From: Siphlonurus alternatus
Taxonomy: Eukaryota > Arthropoda > Insecta > Ephemeroptera > Siphlonuridae
Direction of reading: 5' to 3'
Assembly (NCBI GenBank): GCA_949825025.1
Contig: OX463781.1
Coordinates: forward strand, 31,518,675 to 31,582,674
Length of the DNA stretch: 64,000 nucleotides
Below are positions 13,365 through 26,580 of the stretch, piece by piece. Under the pieces are notes generated by a model, which was given only the letters and a program-made list of their open reading frames with translations, was not told where the DNA came from and did not search any database. Each line of letters opens with the position of its first letter. Within the stretch, counting starts at the first letter, position 1. Both the position numbers and the translations under genes were made by a program.

Positions 13365-13839
13365 AAATGAAATATTACCACCCGGAAGTAGCCGGAAGTG
13401 CGAGGTTTCTGGACTTACTACTCAAGTTTTAAACCTGAAAGGGATTGTAACCTATCTTCAATGTCTTAAAGTTTTCATGTTATAGTTCAAGCCAATGAGA
13501 TATTAGAATGTGAAAATTTTAGTGGCTTAATCGAAAGAAGGGGTAAAAATATGGTACTGTGAATTTTTTTCAGATTTTTCTGAGACCGGGAACTATTTTT
13601 AAAAAATTATTGAAAGTCTATTTTGATGAAGTCACGGGCGGCACTCCTTAAGAAAAAGGATAGGGCAGTGCCGCCCGTGACGTCATAAAATAGTCTTTCA
13701 ATATTTTTTTCAGAAAAATCTGAAAAAATTCACAGTACCATATTTGTACCCCTTCTTTCGATTAAGCCACTAACATTTTCACATTCTAATATCTCATTTC
13801 ATTCTACTTCCGGCTACTTCCGGTGGTAATCTTTCATTT
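13365..13839. mobile_element. CCGGAAGT-type MITE carrying a nested foldback
   Basis: The left end from 13365 (AAATGAAATATTACCACC, then CGGAAGTAGCCGGAAGT) is mirrored at the right end up to 13839, giving a terminal inverted repeat of about 34 bp with few mismatches. The inner foldback at 13495-13797 occurs alone elsewhere (46218) without these ends, so it is read as a later insertion into this older element. About 100 bp of left-hand internal sequence (13399-13494) has no partner on the right. A diverged relative with the same ends lies at 58349-58525. There is no coding capacity. Confidence 0.7.
13495..13797. mobile_element. Foldback element, type A (copy 1)
   Basis: This is a 303-bp near-perfect palindrome. 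Outer arms ATGAGATATTAGAATGTG / CATTCTAATATCTCAT frame an inner stem containing CAGATTTTTCTGAGACCGGG and ATTTTTAAAAAATTATTGAAAG. The apical part has TGA(A/C)GTCACGGGCGGCAC opposite GTGCCGCCCGTGACGTCA, around the asymmetric block CTCCTTAAGAAAAAGGATAG (13644-13663). It has no protein-coding potential. In dpr pre-mRNA it would form a very long hairpin. The inner stem and apex match types B and C; only the outer arms differ. Confidence 0.85.
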
Positions 13840-14153
13840 ATTCTTTATTGTGAACTATTTTATATAACGAATTTTGTTTTTGAAATTTGACTTCATTGTT
13901 CTTGTAAACAAAGTAATGAGTATAAATTTTCAAAACTGCCCTTCTATTTTTAAAACTTATTGACTTGTTTATCAGTAAACGTAATCATTATGGAAGAAAG
14001 AGAGTTTTGGAACTAGGAGCTGCTAGATTTGTGACTATCAAGTAGAAATAAATATTTAACCAATCTCAATAAATTGAAGTGAATATGATTTGAAAAGATT
14101 ACAAGAAGTATTATTATTCATCACTTTTATTTGTTTTGAACAACAACATTGTG

Positions 14154-14156
<3 letters not shown>

Positions 14157-14219
<63 letters not shown>
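14157..14219. repeat. (TA)n microsatellite
   Basis: About 63 bp of TA repeat ending some 10 bp before the foldback at 14231. Confidence 0.97.
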
Positions 14220-14223
<4 letters not shown>

Positions 14224-14230
14224 AAAACCA

Positions 14231-14553
14231 ATGGAGTATCGACCTCAAATTTTTATTGCAGAAATGGATAGAGGGTGCAAAGTTATGCTCTTCTGATTTT
14301 TTTTTCAGATTTTTTACAGCCCTGGAAGCATTTTTAAAAAAATATATATTGAAAGTTTTTTTGTGACGTCACGAGACGTCTCTCCTTAAGAAAAATATAG
14401 GACTTGCCGCAGCGTGACGTCAAAAAAAGGACTTTTAATAATTTTTTAACAATACTTTCAGGACTGTAACAAATCTAAAAAAAATCAGGGGAGCATAACT
14501 TTGCATCCTCTATCCATTTCTGCAATAAAAAGAAATTGAGGTCGATACTCCAT
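14231..14553. mobile_element. Foldback element, type B (copy 1)
   Basis: A 323-bp palindrome with ends ATGGAGTATCGACCTCAA and TTGAGGTCGATACTCCAT. The arms include GAAATGGATAGAGGGTGCAA and its complement. The inner stem is the CAGATTTTTT / TTTTTAAAAA / TTGAAAG module shared with type A. TGACGTCA flanks the apex on both sides. The apical block (14382-14401) reads in the CTCCTTAAG orientation. It lies in the dpr intron about 390 bp from the type A copy. Confidence 0.87.
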
Positions 14554-17500
14554 TATTAAAATTCATTGTGAAATAATAAAATTACTACCGTAACTTCGTA
14601 ATTGGAGTCCATGTTAACAATATCGGACACCCTATTGTTGCGGTGACTGCATTGTTTGCACCGTTGCTGGATGCAGGTGGACTGAAGTAACCTCTTGGTT
14701 GCACGATCAGCTGACGCTAACTAGGAGACGACACGCAGCCATGTAACAATACGAGCAGATTTTATCGTTCTCGTGCCTCTCACATGCATGGAACGTAAAA
14801 ATAGACCTGCGATTTGTTTTACTAGACATTTTGGAAAATATTAATTTATTTAATGTAACATTGAATCATTCATTTTATTCAAAATGATTATGTTATAGAT
14901 ACATAATATAGCAATAACTAAAAACGTAAGTATTGTATAAGAATTCTTTCTATTATAATTTTTATGCAGTAATCTGGTTATTTTAATTATTATTATAATT
15001 TCAAAGTTTTACAACTAAACCTCTATTGTCATCGTCTGTTATTTTTTTATACAAGAACAAGTGTTAAAAGAATATAAAAAAAAATGTAAAAATAAAATCT
15101 TAAATGTTTGAATTAAAAGTAACAATTTTAATTTATATATAAAAACGTTCTATAAAAATTACCGAGTAATGAAGCTATTTGCATCTTCATGGTGGAATAA
15201 ATAATGAAGTAATTAAGTTTACCATTAAAAAGACTGCAGAATTGTTGAACAAAACTCAATTCTCAAGCACTTTGTTTCATTATGGGATGGAAGATTATAC
15301 TAGAAGAGATCCGGGATTAATCAACAAAGTAACGAATATACAGATTACAAAAAAACACTGTTCTCTATGAAAATGAGGCCAACAGCAATAGGAGAGTTGT
15401 ATGCCACACTTTTCCTAGTCTATATTGATGAAGTGAAGTACCAAGGGCATTTTTACTGTACTTGAGGGAGTTCAGATTGGAGCACAAACTGTCATGGTGT
15501 TATGTCGGCTCCCGGGGGTCCATGACGGTGACGTCACACATATGATGCTCCAGTTATATAAACCAGAAGATGTGCTGGCAGTACATGACGCCTTGGGGAG
15601 TCTAACGTCTCACGAGGGGGAGGGTATCCCGGGACGACATGTCATCACAAGTTCGCCATCTTTTACTCTTATCAACAACAACAAAAACAAGATGACACGT
15701 TGACGTAATAACATTTTTTGTATTATAAACAATAAAAATATATCTACTTTTTTTTGTATACTTTCTTACTTGTTTATTTGATAAAATATAAAATCCAACA
15801 CGAGCTCTCTGTATCGAAATGGTGATCAAGATGACCTATATCTACTATTTGTTGAGTGCAATCAAAAAAACGTAAATCCATTGATATATTTACTATATAC
15901 TATCATGGACATGCTGCCTTTTATATTCTATATGCCAAGAAACCTTTTTTTTTAACTTGCGGTCGTTATCCGCAATCAAGATATTGGTAAATACATAAAA
16001 TTTTAACACCAATAAATTGGTTCAATATAGAAAAGCATGCACTATTTTTAATGTGTTTTGAAGTCCTAAAGCAAACAAGTTTTTTTTAAAAAAAATATTA
16101 TTACTTTACTAAAGTATAATAACTGAAAATGTTATTTAATATTGTTAAAAACTTTCTAAGACTAAACTTTTCATTTTAATGTACCTTTTTTTTGTGTGTG
16201 TATAAAAAAATAATAATATTTTAGTAAGTATAAAGCGTTCTCAAACAGCAATTCTAAGTCCTATGTATTATTATTATTTTTTTTTTTTTGTATGTGTATA
16301 GAAATGTGTCTGTGTTTTATATTTAATAAGTTGGAGACCACAAAAGTTTTTCGTGGTAGTCTTGGTGAAGCAGTTACGTTTGCTACTCTATTTTACTGCG
16401 GTGTTTTCTCGTCGTAGCAATAACGGCACCATATAGTAGAACATGCAGCCCGCGGGAGAGGAGCCGCTTTGTAACGACCAATGTATATTGCATACAAGTC
16501 TACCGCCTTGTTTTCTTGTGTTGAGAACAGGAGCTTACAACAAGAAGTATACAAAACCATATTATAGTCTTGAAAACGTAAATATAAACAGCAGGTCGGG
16601 TGATAATGATTTCGAAGTATTGCAACACCATGCACACCCATTGAAGGATAGTAATGTATGCACGATCTATTGATGTCACAACCACTGCATTTGCTTTTAA
16701 ACGTATACAAGCTACAGATTGCATCATCAGACGACTGTATAAAGGAAGGAGTATATTTTGATTGGATAAACTAATGATGTTTACTTTACGAATGTCTTAT
16801 CTAATATTTGATTTTATAAATATATTTTATTAAATACACTTAAAAAATTTTAATTACTTGCTATTACATCATCAATTTATATTTAATACAAATATTTATA
16901 TTAGTAAACAACAGACGTCTTCGTTAAGCTGAGTTTGTATAAATAAATGTCATTAAAAAAATTTTTTTTTTCACTAACAAAGTCATATTTATTGCGAGTT
17001 AATGTTCTTAAAATATATTATATACAGTACAGATTTGTGCCTTCAAAAGATATAATATAGAAAAATAATTATTTTAGTAAATATTTAATTAAAATAAACA
17101 TAATTAATTAAATATTTATAATATTTAAAGCCTTGAGAATATTATTTTATCTTTATATATAAAATCATATTCTTCAGTTTTAACGTGACTTCAAATTACA
17201 AAAACTAGTATAAGAAATATAAAGAAAATATGATTTTCTTTTTATATTAACAAAAACAAGTTCTGAGAAAAAAATTGCCACGCTAATTAAATAGTACTTG
17301 TAAAAACCTTTTTTTTTTTAATAGCTACTAAAGGTTTCTCAGTTAAAAAAAATGTATTTTTTTTAAAGAAAAAATGTTGTTGAAGGGTAAAGTTAGTATA
17401 TAAAGTTTGTAATGTAATCAGCGAGTAGGTCCTCCACAGCGCACAACTATCGATTTGGTTTCCGTCTCAGCAAATTCCTAGATGCTACTAAGAGAGTGCA

Positions 17501-18557
17501 CAAACTCCTTATGTGGTCGCTTTTAAGTGGCCGAAGAGGCGTACAAGCTAAGTATGCTCCGAGGAAATCAAGTAGCTTTGCAAATGGAAAATGGCTTAAC
17601 AGTTTCTAGCAAGTGGAATGACGAGTTTAAGGATTGAGTGTAACGAGTTTAGAATCACCGTGTGGGGTATCTAGCATGCTCAGCAAGATGACCATGGCTG
17701 GAAGTTTTCGTATTCTAGAAGAAAAAATACTTGAGTCGACTCTTTGAATTAGGATACCCTCGCGAATATGGTACAAATAAATGTAGTAATACAGAAAACA
17801 GTAAGAAAAGTTTTGAAAATAAAAAGACATTTATTTTTACTTATTGGAAATGAAATAAGCCAGAAAATACAATGAATATACGATTATTATGAAGATAAAA
17901 AAAAGTTATTGTTATTATATAAAAAGAAAACGTGTGCTCGAGAAGAAAAATAATAAAGTTTTGTGAAATGACAAAGATGTTGAAAGCAACGATAAATATT
18001 ATATGATAAATATTACGCACAATACATTTCTGAATTAAGCTACGCAATAAGTTATTTTCAATGAGTTTCTAAATACACTGACTGCATGAGTGAATACTGA
18101 CATGCATGTGTTGTGTTTGAGTTATAAGTGCCATTGTATCGTTAGCTTTGCAACAATGTCACTGGTCAGGCTTGATATATGCTGCAGGACTGAGTGTTCA
18201 GTCGGGAGTGGTCTTGCTCTTTTCACTTGAATTAACGTTGTTATGCGGGTATGACCCTCATACCAACAACACTGACGTACAATGAATTTTAAAAAAGATA
18301 GTGTACAGAAAAATAGTGATTTATATTAATTTAATTATTATATTATATACAAGTATAAAAGTATAAGTAAGTCTTTAAAATATTTTTTAGTATAAGATAC
18401 TTAGATATAGGTTCTGTGGCCATGAAAAGAAACACAATTATCTCAAACTGCATGTAAAAAATATAGTATTTCAGACTAATCTTTAAAATTGAGATTAAAT
18501 ATTTATTATCATAAGATTAGCATTTTCTTATCTATTTCAGTACAAACTTCCACTCAC

Positions 18558-18772
18558 CGTTTTATTGCCCAAGTTGCGGACCCTGCAGCTCAGGTAGGCT
18601 GACTTGCCGACCAGCGCAGTCACATTACGTGGGGTCATCGGGTCAAAGTAAGGGTCATTGCGACCGAGCGGAGGCAGCGGGGGCGGCGGGGGTGGGGGTG
18701 GCGAACCCGCGGGCTGCAGCGCGTTGTGTGCCGCTCCCGTGTTACCATAGGCAGCATTGACGTGGGTTGAGC
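18558..18772 (-). CDS. dpr: dpr exon: proline-rich linker and first half of Ig1
   Basis: This 215-bp exon (2 bases plus 71 codons) encodes the start of the Dpr first Ig domain. After STHVNAAYGNTG there is a linker with eight consecutive prolines, then DPYFDPMTPRNVTALVGKSA (the beginning of Ig1 in Dpr proteins) and YLSCRVRNLGNKT with the first disulphide Cys. Two N-glycosylation sequons are visible, N-V-T and N-K-T. The donor at 18557 is GTGAGTGG, phase 0, and splices in frame to VSWVRHRDI of the exon at 1968. The acceptor CAG (18775-18773) is preceded by a mediocre pyrimidine tract, so the exact 5' edge is less certain than the donor. Another AG inside the linker is possible. Entry phase would be 1. 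The exon is markedly GC-rich within AT-rich DNA. The signal peptide must come from an upstream exon. Confidence 0.9.
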
Positions 18773-21701
18773 CTGAAGCATGATCATACAATTTTAACAC
18801 TTTTGACACTTTTAATTTAATTCATATGGGTGAATGAACACTTATTAGTGAATGAACTGCTCAGCAATCTTTTTCATTTGCCCCATGGGCTTTTATTTGT
18901 AAATTCAATTTTGACTATAATATATATTATGTTATATTATTGTATAGTGCCTATGAAAGGGATAATAAAATAAAAATAAAATAAATACAAGTAGGCAACC
19001 TTTGACCTAATATAAGTTCCAAGTTTATGCTTCTTAAACAGATTCTAAAGTCAAAAATATAAATTGAAATCGGATTCGTCACATGATCAAACACTACAAT
19101 AAATATTTCATTTTGTCTTGGACTTTTTGTTTAATTTAATGTAAATAATTTATCATTTCTGATAACAAAATATTTTTAATGTAACAGTTTTAAAAATTTC
19201 TTTATCATATTTTATTATTCAGCATCTTTTTAGATGATTTTGAAAAGTATTCTTAATTAAATATAAAAGGCTTAAAAGCTTCAAAATCTTGAAAACTTAA
19301 ATGTAAAGAGTTGAGAATATAAAGAGAATATGCTAATTGTATAATATTATATCGCCATGTTTATGCGCTAGCCCCTGGCTTGATCGGCAACTTTCTTATC
19401 TTCCCTGCTCTACGGGATGCATCATGAGACAGAAGTGGGGCAAACAACGCTAAGTGCATCAATATAAAGATAAATATTTCCTGCCATCTACTCCCAATTA
19501 TACAGCCAAGGACGCCGTTCTATGTCGGAAATTCTGTCCAATAAAGTTTATCGAGTCGTAAAGAAACTTTACTATCAGTTACCAAAAATTTTTTTATTTT
19601 ATTTAAAGTTAGGAAATTTTATCGACATAGAGCTAAAAATTTATGTTTAAATCTTTTAATCTAAAACTGTTTAACTTCTAAAATGAATTAGGTATTATAG
19701 AAGGCAATTATTTTGAAACGTCAAATATCAGAAGTGAAAATACTTTTTAATAAAAGCAAAATTAGCTTACAAAAGTAGTATATATCCATTATAATATTGT
19801 TAAAAAAAGACAATTAATATAATATAATACCTTTATAAATGTAATTTAATAATTGGTATGAACATCCACAAATTGAATAAAAGTTTAAAAAAGCTGTCAT
19901 GTGCATAACTTTAAAAATTGTTTCACGTTATATTATATTATTTAATGCTTTGATAAAAAAAATCTGTTTAGCAGTCGAACTAATTTCAATAAGCCTTAAA
20001 ATTCTAACTGAAGAATTGGGCAATTTTTTATTTTTAAACTCTTATTAAGCTTTTAGGGAAAACAAAATGGACTCTTAAAGGCAGTTTTTGAATATAATGA
20101 AAGAATATGTTAGTAATATGACCCCTTATATATTTTTTTTCTTTATAAATGATATAATGTTATTGCCTCCGTTATATTTTTCCCCATTCTTATGTCCCTG
20201 GTAGCCCATATAAAGCAATAGCTTACTGCTCTTTACTGTAGAATTATAGGTACTTAAAATGTGAGAATAAAAACTTAACGCGCTTCAGACGGCAGTTCTA
20301 GAAGAAAGAAATACATAAATACTGGTACTGGTCACACGGTGTACATTCTGGACGATGCGAGCAGCAGAACAAGTGGACAGAGTGACAAGCACTTGGAAAA
20401 AACAACGCTGCGTTGCACTATTGTATGAATTTTCTACTATGGGAACACTTTGGTATGCAATTGACAATGTGCATGATATTTTTTATTCGTAAATATATCG
20501 ATGAAACCATCAATTTGATGTCTTTAATGTTATAAAAATCAAGGAAATTTGCTGTGACATCAGATTCATGCTTAAACAATACGAACAAGTTTTTTCATAT
20601 TTAAAAAATTCATAGGTTTACTTGTTTTTTAATTTTTCTTACAGTGTATATATATATTATTGCAAAGCAAAGTAATGTCCAGTCTGTAATAGCTATGTTA
20701 TGACATTTATATGGCCTCTACTTCTTAAAAATTATTGAAAACGAAATCTATAAATCAAAATTTTATCCGCCAATCAATCTAATCTTACTCTAAAATTGCT
20801 TTGATTTAATGAAAAAAATTGTCTTAAGTTTTTCATTTATTTTATAACTGAACATTTGATATTAATTGGTTTCATTGATATAGAATACATAGAAATTATA
20901 TGAGATGAAAAGAGAAGAAAAACGATACTTGATTAGAAATTATATTTATACATACAGTATATTACAAAAGAAAGCAGATTTTCTAAAAAAAATCTCAAGG
21001 CTCATAAAAGTCAATATTATTGGTTGTATACGGCTTCATTTTGTCGTTATTGTTAGTATTTTTTTTTTCACCGTACGTCATATGAATTTCACGGTAGTGT
21101 TGGCAGAGAGATGATTAGTGGTTGGAGGAGGGGGGAGTCTTGGACACAAAGGTGGCTCGTGGCGTGGAGTTGATGAGGCCTGGGGCAGCCAGCATGAACA
21201 CAAGACGCCCTCGCTTCAAGGGTTATATAATGAGTAGGGTGCAATACCTCACTCCCCATCTCATCTGCCAGCCACCCTCAAGGAGAAAGCTTTTCACCCC
21301 GAGGTCGAATTTACAAAGAAAAAGCTGCGAGCATGGAGAAACAAACTTCAATATTTGTACTAGAGGTGTAATTTTAATACGTATATGTTTAAATGTAACA
21401 TTTTGATTAATATCAAGACTTGTTATTCTGGAAAACAATATCAAATAATACAAAACATATAGTAACGTAGCTAGGACAACCTTTCAGATACTGTTTATTA
21501 GTCGCTAGGGGAATGTAAAGAGCCAATTAAAGTAGTGGGTGAACTCATCTGCGCCACAAGTATTTCACCTGGGTCAGATTGCGGAGGAGAAGGGGGAATA
21601 CTTCTTCATTAATAAAACTTAACTGGAAGAACTTTTTTAACTCATTTCCATTTTGTCCCTACAGGATAAATAGTGCATATTTAAAAACATGAACTTATGA
21701 A

Positions 21702-21703
<2 letters not shown>

Positions 21704-21768
<65 letters not shown>
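21704..21768. repeat. (TA)n microsatellite
   Basis: About 65 bp of uninterrupted TA repeat. Confidence 0.98.
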
Positions 21769-21770
<2 letters not shown>

Positions 21771-24700
21771 TAGTTTATGAATTAACTTACGCTTACATGA
21801 GGTGACATAGGGTCAAGGTGCTACATAGATGGTAGTAATTTTATGTGAGAATCTATGCAAATCTCAAACAAATATAATAAAAGTTCCCTATAAACAGTGA
21901 GTACACTGATTATATATAATACCGGGGTTGTAAAGGACAACTTTTTTTTTCACTTGAAAATAGTGTTACATACTCGTATTTTATAAAAGAGCCATATACA
22001 ATCAATGGGTATACAAATCCAATAATACCTATATTCCATGTATGATTTAAATATAATCACTAACAACATTAATAAATGTAATATTCAAAGACTCCTTTGT
22101 TCGCACCTCAGAGACAAAACAATATTAATATTTCAAGCTGAGACCCACGCACTTAGGGTAAAATGTTTTATTGAAACATTGAACATTAAACTCATAACAA
22201 ATGTTTCTCACGAGGGATGTTCTCACTACTGGTTCTCTCATGGAAAGTGTACACTCAAGGCTTTGTTACTTCTGAATTATTTACGTCGTTCCTAACGGTC
22301 CTTTCTCCCTATCCATTCACGTTGAAATCAACAGAAGTTTGATAGCTTGTGTCCAGTGGGTGCTTCGGTATGAGGACCAGCCAGCTTTGAAGGTGAATTT
22401 GCGACATGAGGAGCATGTGAAGTAGTCAGGTGATGTAGATTGGTTGTGCTCTCAAACCGTGAGAGTGATTGTAGTAGAGCTTATTTACAGTCGTTGCTCC
22501 AAAACACTTCATAAAGATATGGAAATAATTTCAATTGTGTTGTTTAACGATAATGGTGGACGGAAAATTAATTTTGAATCAAGGAGTGCATCCGATTGTC
22601 ATATCTTTCGATTGTTAGGTACCGTATACTAAAATTAATGTAATTTTTCATTTCCCAAAATCTTAAAATTAGATATTCTAACCAGAAGACTTCAACGCCG
22701 GAGGGTGGATACCTTGGTTGAAATGTGCACTCAAGTTCAGATCAAATGTCAACTTCAATCGCCTTGAGGTTAGGCAACTTATTAACAAAAATAACCATAA
22801 CAGAGAGCGGTTTACATATACAGGAGAGTCAATAATTATTAAACTTCATCGAATGTCAAACATGTTTTTATTTTGCTGCTAAACAAGTTGTCTAACAGCA
22901 AGACGAGATGATACAAAAAACTATTAACAACATTTTATCTCAGCTTGCATGAAATAAAATGAGATCTTCACGATATCAGATGGTATTTTTATATTTTAAA
23001 TATTTTGTTTTTCAATATATTTTCTTTTTATGATCTTCAGTCAATGCACATTAAAAAAAATCCTTTTTGTGGTCTCCGAACCTTGTAAGTATGCAGTCTT
23101 CCATGCAAGAAAATACTGTAACGTAATCCTTTATATCATGCAACTGTTGATGCTCCCATGTACGTTTGAGAGAGTAGAACTTCAGAACTAGTTACATAAA
23201 GACATGGACACGCTGCTAAAGATATTTTATGATTAGTGGAAGAAACATTGTTGATGAAATGATGAACCATTTTGAAAAGTTGCACCTAATACTTATAGTT
23301 TGTAATTGACAAGATTGCACAAGGAAAAAAAGAATCTATATTATTATTTTTTTTTTCAATGTACAATAAATTTATCATAGTAAAATGTGGTCAAAAATTT
23401 TGTTAAAATTCATCGCAAACATATTATACTGGAATAAAATAAAAAATTTATGAATATTTTCATTAGTTATTTATCCTGGCTAAAAAAAAAAAAGAATATC
23501 CAAAAATTAATGATAAACATTTTATTATACAACACTTTGCATTACAAGTAAAATAATTTAAACAAAGCTAATTAACATATATTATAGCATTGTATATATA
23601 TATTAAATAATTTTATTTATTTATTCATGAAACACTTAGCTGTATATATGTTATCACTAAATGAATCTTAATGTAAACAAATTGGGATGTTAAAACTAAA
23701 ATTAGATTAATTAATTTATACTATTATTATAATTTCTATTTTTTTCATCATATTTTCCCCTCTAGATTATGGAAAGTATACAAACAAAAAAAAAAAATCA
23801 AGTATAAAATGCGCTGGTTGAATATTCAGTAGCTATATATTACCATGAGTAATGAGTGATTTAAAATTGCAGTTCCACATTACCTGAGGCACAATACATG
23901 CTGAGGCTTATACATACATGGACAAATATTAAACCAGCAGTTTCTATAACGTATCGATCAGGATAATGAATACACCTTGCTGACAATCAACTATATAATC
24001 AATAATCATGCATGGAACTCCCAAGCAACACAAAACAGTTTTTTTGATATCTTTATTCCTTTGTTTTTAAATGTATTGTAAAAGAGTAAAAGAGTACATG
24101 ATTGTTATAAAAAATATATACATATATATTTCTCAAAATAATGATGAATATATATATATATATATATCAACATTTCGTTCACATGCTTTAAAAAAATCAC
24201 GATATTCAAAATGACGTTCAAAAACGTTCTAAATGTTACTGTAGTTTCTGATGCGGATTTGTTAGCAATATTTACAACTATTGAAAATATTATTTTATTA
24301 TATACAAGACTTCTATGTGTTGAATTATCTTTTATGTAAGATAAATAAAATTGTAAAACTGAAAAAATAATCATTAGAATCTATAGTTTTTGTTTTGTTT
24401 TAAATGCATTTGTTCCTCTCATAATATATTATATGCATTGACATATTACGCTATATAACTGTGTATATGTTAGATTGTTTCGTATTAACGATAGTCATGA
24501 TATTCTTGAACAATAGACCATAAATCTAAATACAATTTGTTTGTAAATTTACAAATTTGTTATAATATTATATATATGTAAAAGGAAATTGACTTTTTTA
24601 AAAGCATGCAATACATAAATAATAAACATATTATATAATATTTATGTAACATGACTTATTTATACTAGCTATATATTAATCCATACATCAATAAAGATTA

Positions 24701-26465
24701 AAATTCTAACACTGTGGAAATATTTACTTGTTGTAAGCATTAATTGACAAATTTATCTACAACGTCATATATTTTGATTGATGAAATGTGGAAGCAGCTT
24801 TTAATTTTATTGGATAAGTTTATTAGATCGTAAATTATCGTATAGACTTTGGACTGCTGTTAGGAGTTACACGGATCATAAAACCAGGTAGGTGGAAGAA
24901 GAATAAGGCGCGTGTCAAGAAGAGGGAGAGCAAGTGCTCGACCACGCCCTACTTCATCTCGAACCCATGTCCCATCTGCACTGCACTGAACATTTAGGTT
25001 AACACTTCCTGTGCTTTTTGCAAGTAAATTTTCCAGAGTACAAATGAAGGTGCAATACTAGTTTTGATAAGCAGCTTTTCTATTTTTAATTGCTTCCACT
25101 AACAACAACTTCGAGTGAACTGAAAACTTTTCAGCAAGTTTCCTCATTATCTTCAAAAATATCAGCATCTCATAAATAATGTTATGTAAATCATTGCAGT
25201 ATTATTATTACATAAAAGACGTAGTATAAACGTTGTATAACTTAAAATACTTTTTAATATAAATATGAGTATCATTATGCATTAAAAAACAACTTTAAAA
25301 CTTTACTTTTGTAGCAATCTCTTCTTGGATGTGTTGCATAATAAGAGTGGGATAATAATTATTTTAAACTATTATCTACCGATACGATAAGTGTTAATTT
25401 TGTTCACCAATTTGTTATTTACCTTGAAGAAATTTTAAAAATACAGGTCAATTATTTATGGAATAATATTTCAAGTAAAAACAGTTTTTCGTCTAATTGT
25501 ACAAGATAGCTATACAATTAGGACAATTTACCATTGCTTACTATCACATTTTTTCCTTTGTATTTAAATTTATTATTTTATAGTGCATACATATTGTAAC
25601 TTTTATTAATACTTCCTTTTCACAAAACGATTTATTGTATAACATAAAATGATTCAGGATTTTATTTGAATTCTTCGTTTATACTTGACAATAATTTTAC
25701 TGCAACAATACTTGAATCAGTTTGCCAGTTGTGACTTTACAAGTTTCCTCGTTGACAATGCACTGCTAGTGATGGGAGACATTTTTACACTCTCGCTTTG
25801 CCACTGCTGAAGGAAAAATAAAAACTCTTTTCGTTGTATATACAAGAAATCGGCGCTGGGGGTGAAAGGCGAAAAGTGGCGGGCAGGCTCTTCACGTATT
25901 CAAGCAACTGCCTGCAAGCCACACATCGTCACTAGAGATGCTTTTTCAACCCACCGCCCTTCTGCCGCAAGAAGAAGGAGAAACCAAAAACCAAGTTTTA
26001 CTCGTGCAGAAAGATCGCATAGTGATGCACAAACATCACACACTACGCTAGTATTCCTTTGAGAAAAATCAGAAAATAGAATACGAAAAGAAGAGATGAA
26101 GCGTTAAGAAATCTGAAAATAAATTTTAAAATTTTCTATTCATATTTTACGCAAAAAAATAAATGAAAATTAAAATTGCTTTGTATAATTTAATATAAAT
26201 ATTTGTATGGTTGATCCTGTATTTTTAGAATTCAATTTAATATAATAAACGGGAAAAAAATAAACATTTCTATTTTTTTTTAAATATTTGAAAATTCGTT
26301 TATTGAATTATATAAAAAATATTGTGATTTCAATATTATTATAAAATAATATTATTAAAAAGGAGAGAGATACACTAAAATATAATTAGTATAATTAAAC
26401 TTTTTTTTTTATCATACTTCCCATACAATTACAGTGCCTAGCGACTAACTGCTCAATAAACATTA

Positions 26466-26580
26466 ATATTATTATTATTATTATGTGAATTTATCTCCCA
26501 ACCTAGTTGGGGAGGTTTAGCGCCAGCACCGGGCCCAATTGGGCCAAGATAAAGGCCCAATTATTATTATTATTATTATT
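26466..26580 (+). mobile_element. Retroelement 3'-end fragment with (ATT)n tail
   Basis: A GC-richer body of about 75 bp (TCTCCCAACCTAGTTGGGGA, then CCGGGCCCAATTGGGCC and AAGGCCCAA) is flanked on both sides by ATT trinucleotide runs. The downstream run ends at 26580. A short body ending in a trinucleotide tail suggests a truncated LINE or SINE 3' end. AACCTAGTTGGGGAGG and GGGCCCAATTGGGCC give it internal small inverted repeats. The family was not identified. Confidence 0.4.

Noticed and set aside
14090..14296. Frame with IYIYIY repeat
   Set aside because: It runs through the (TA)n microsatellite into a foldback arm.
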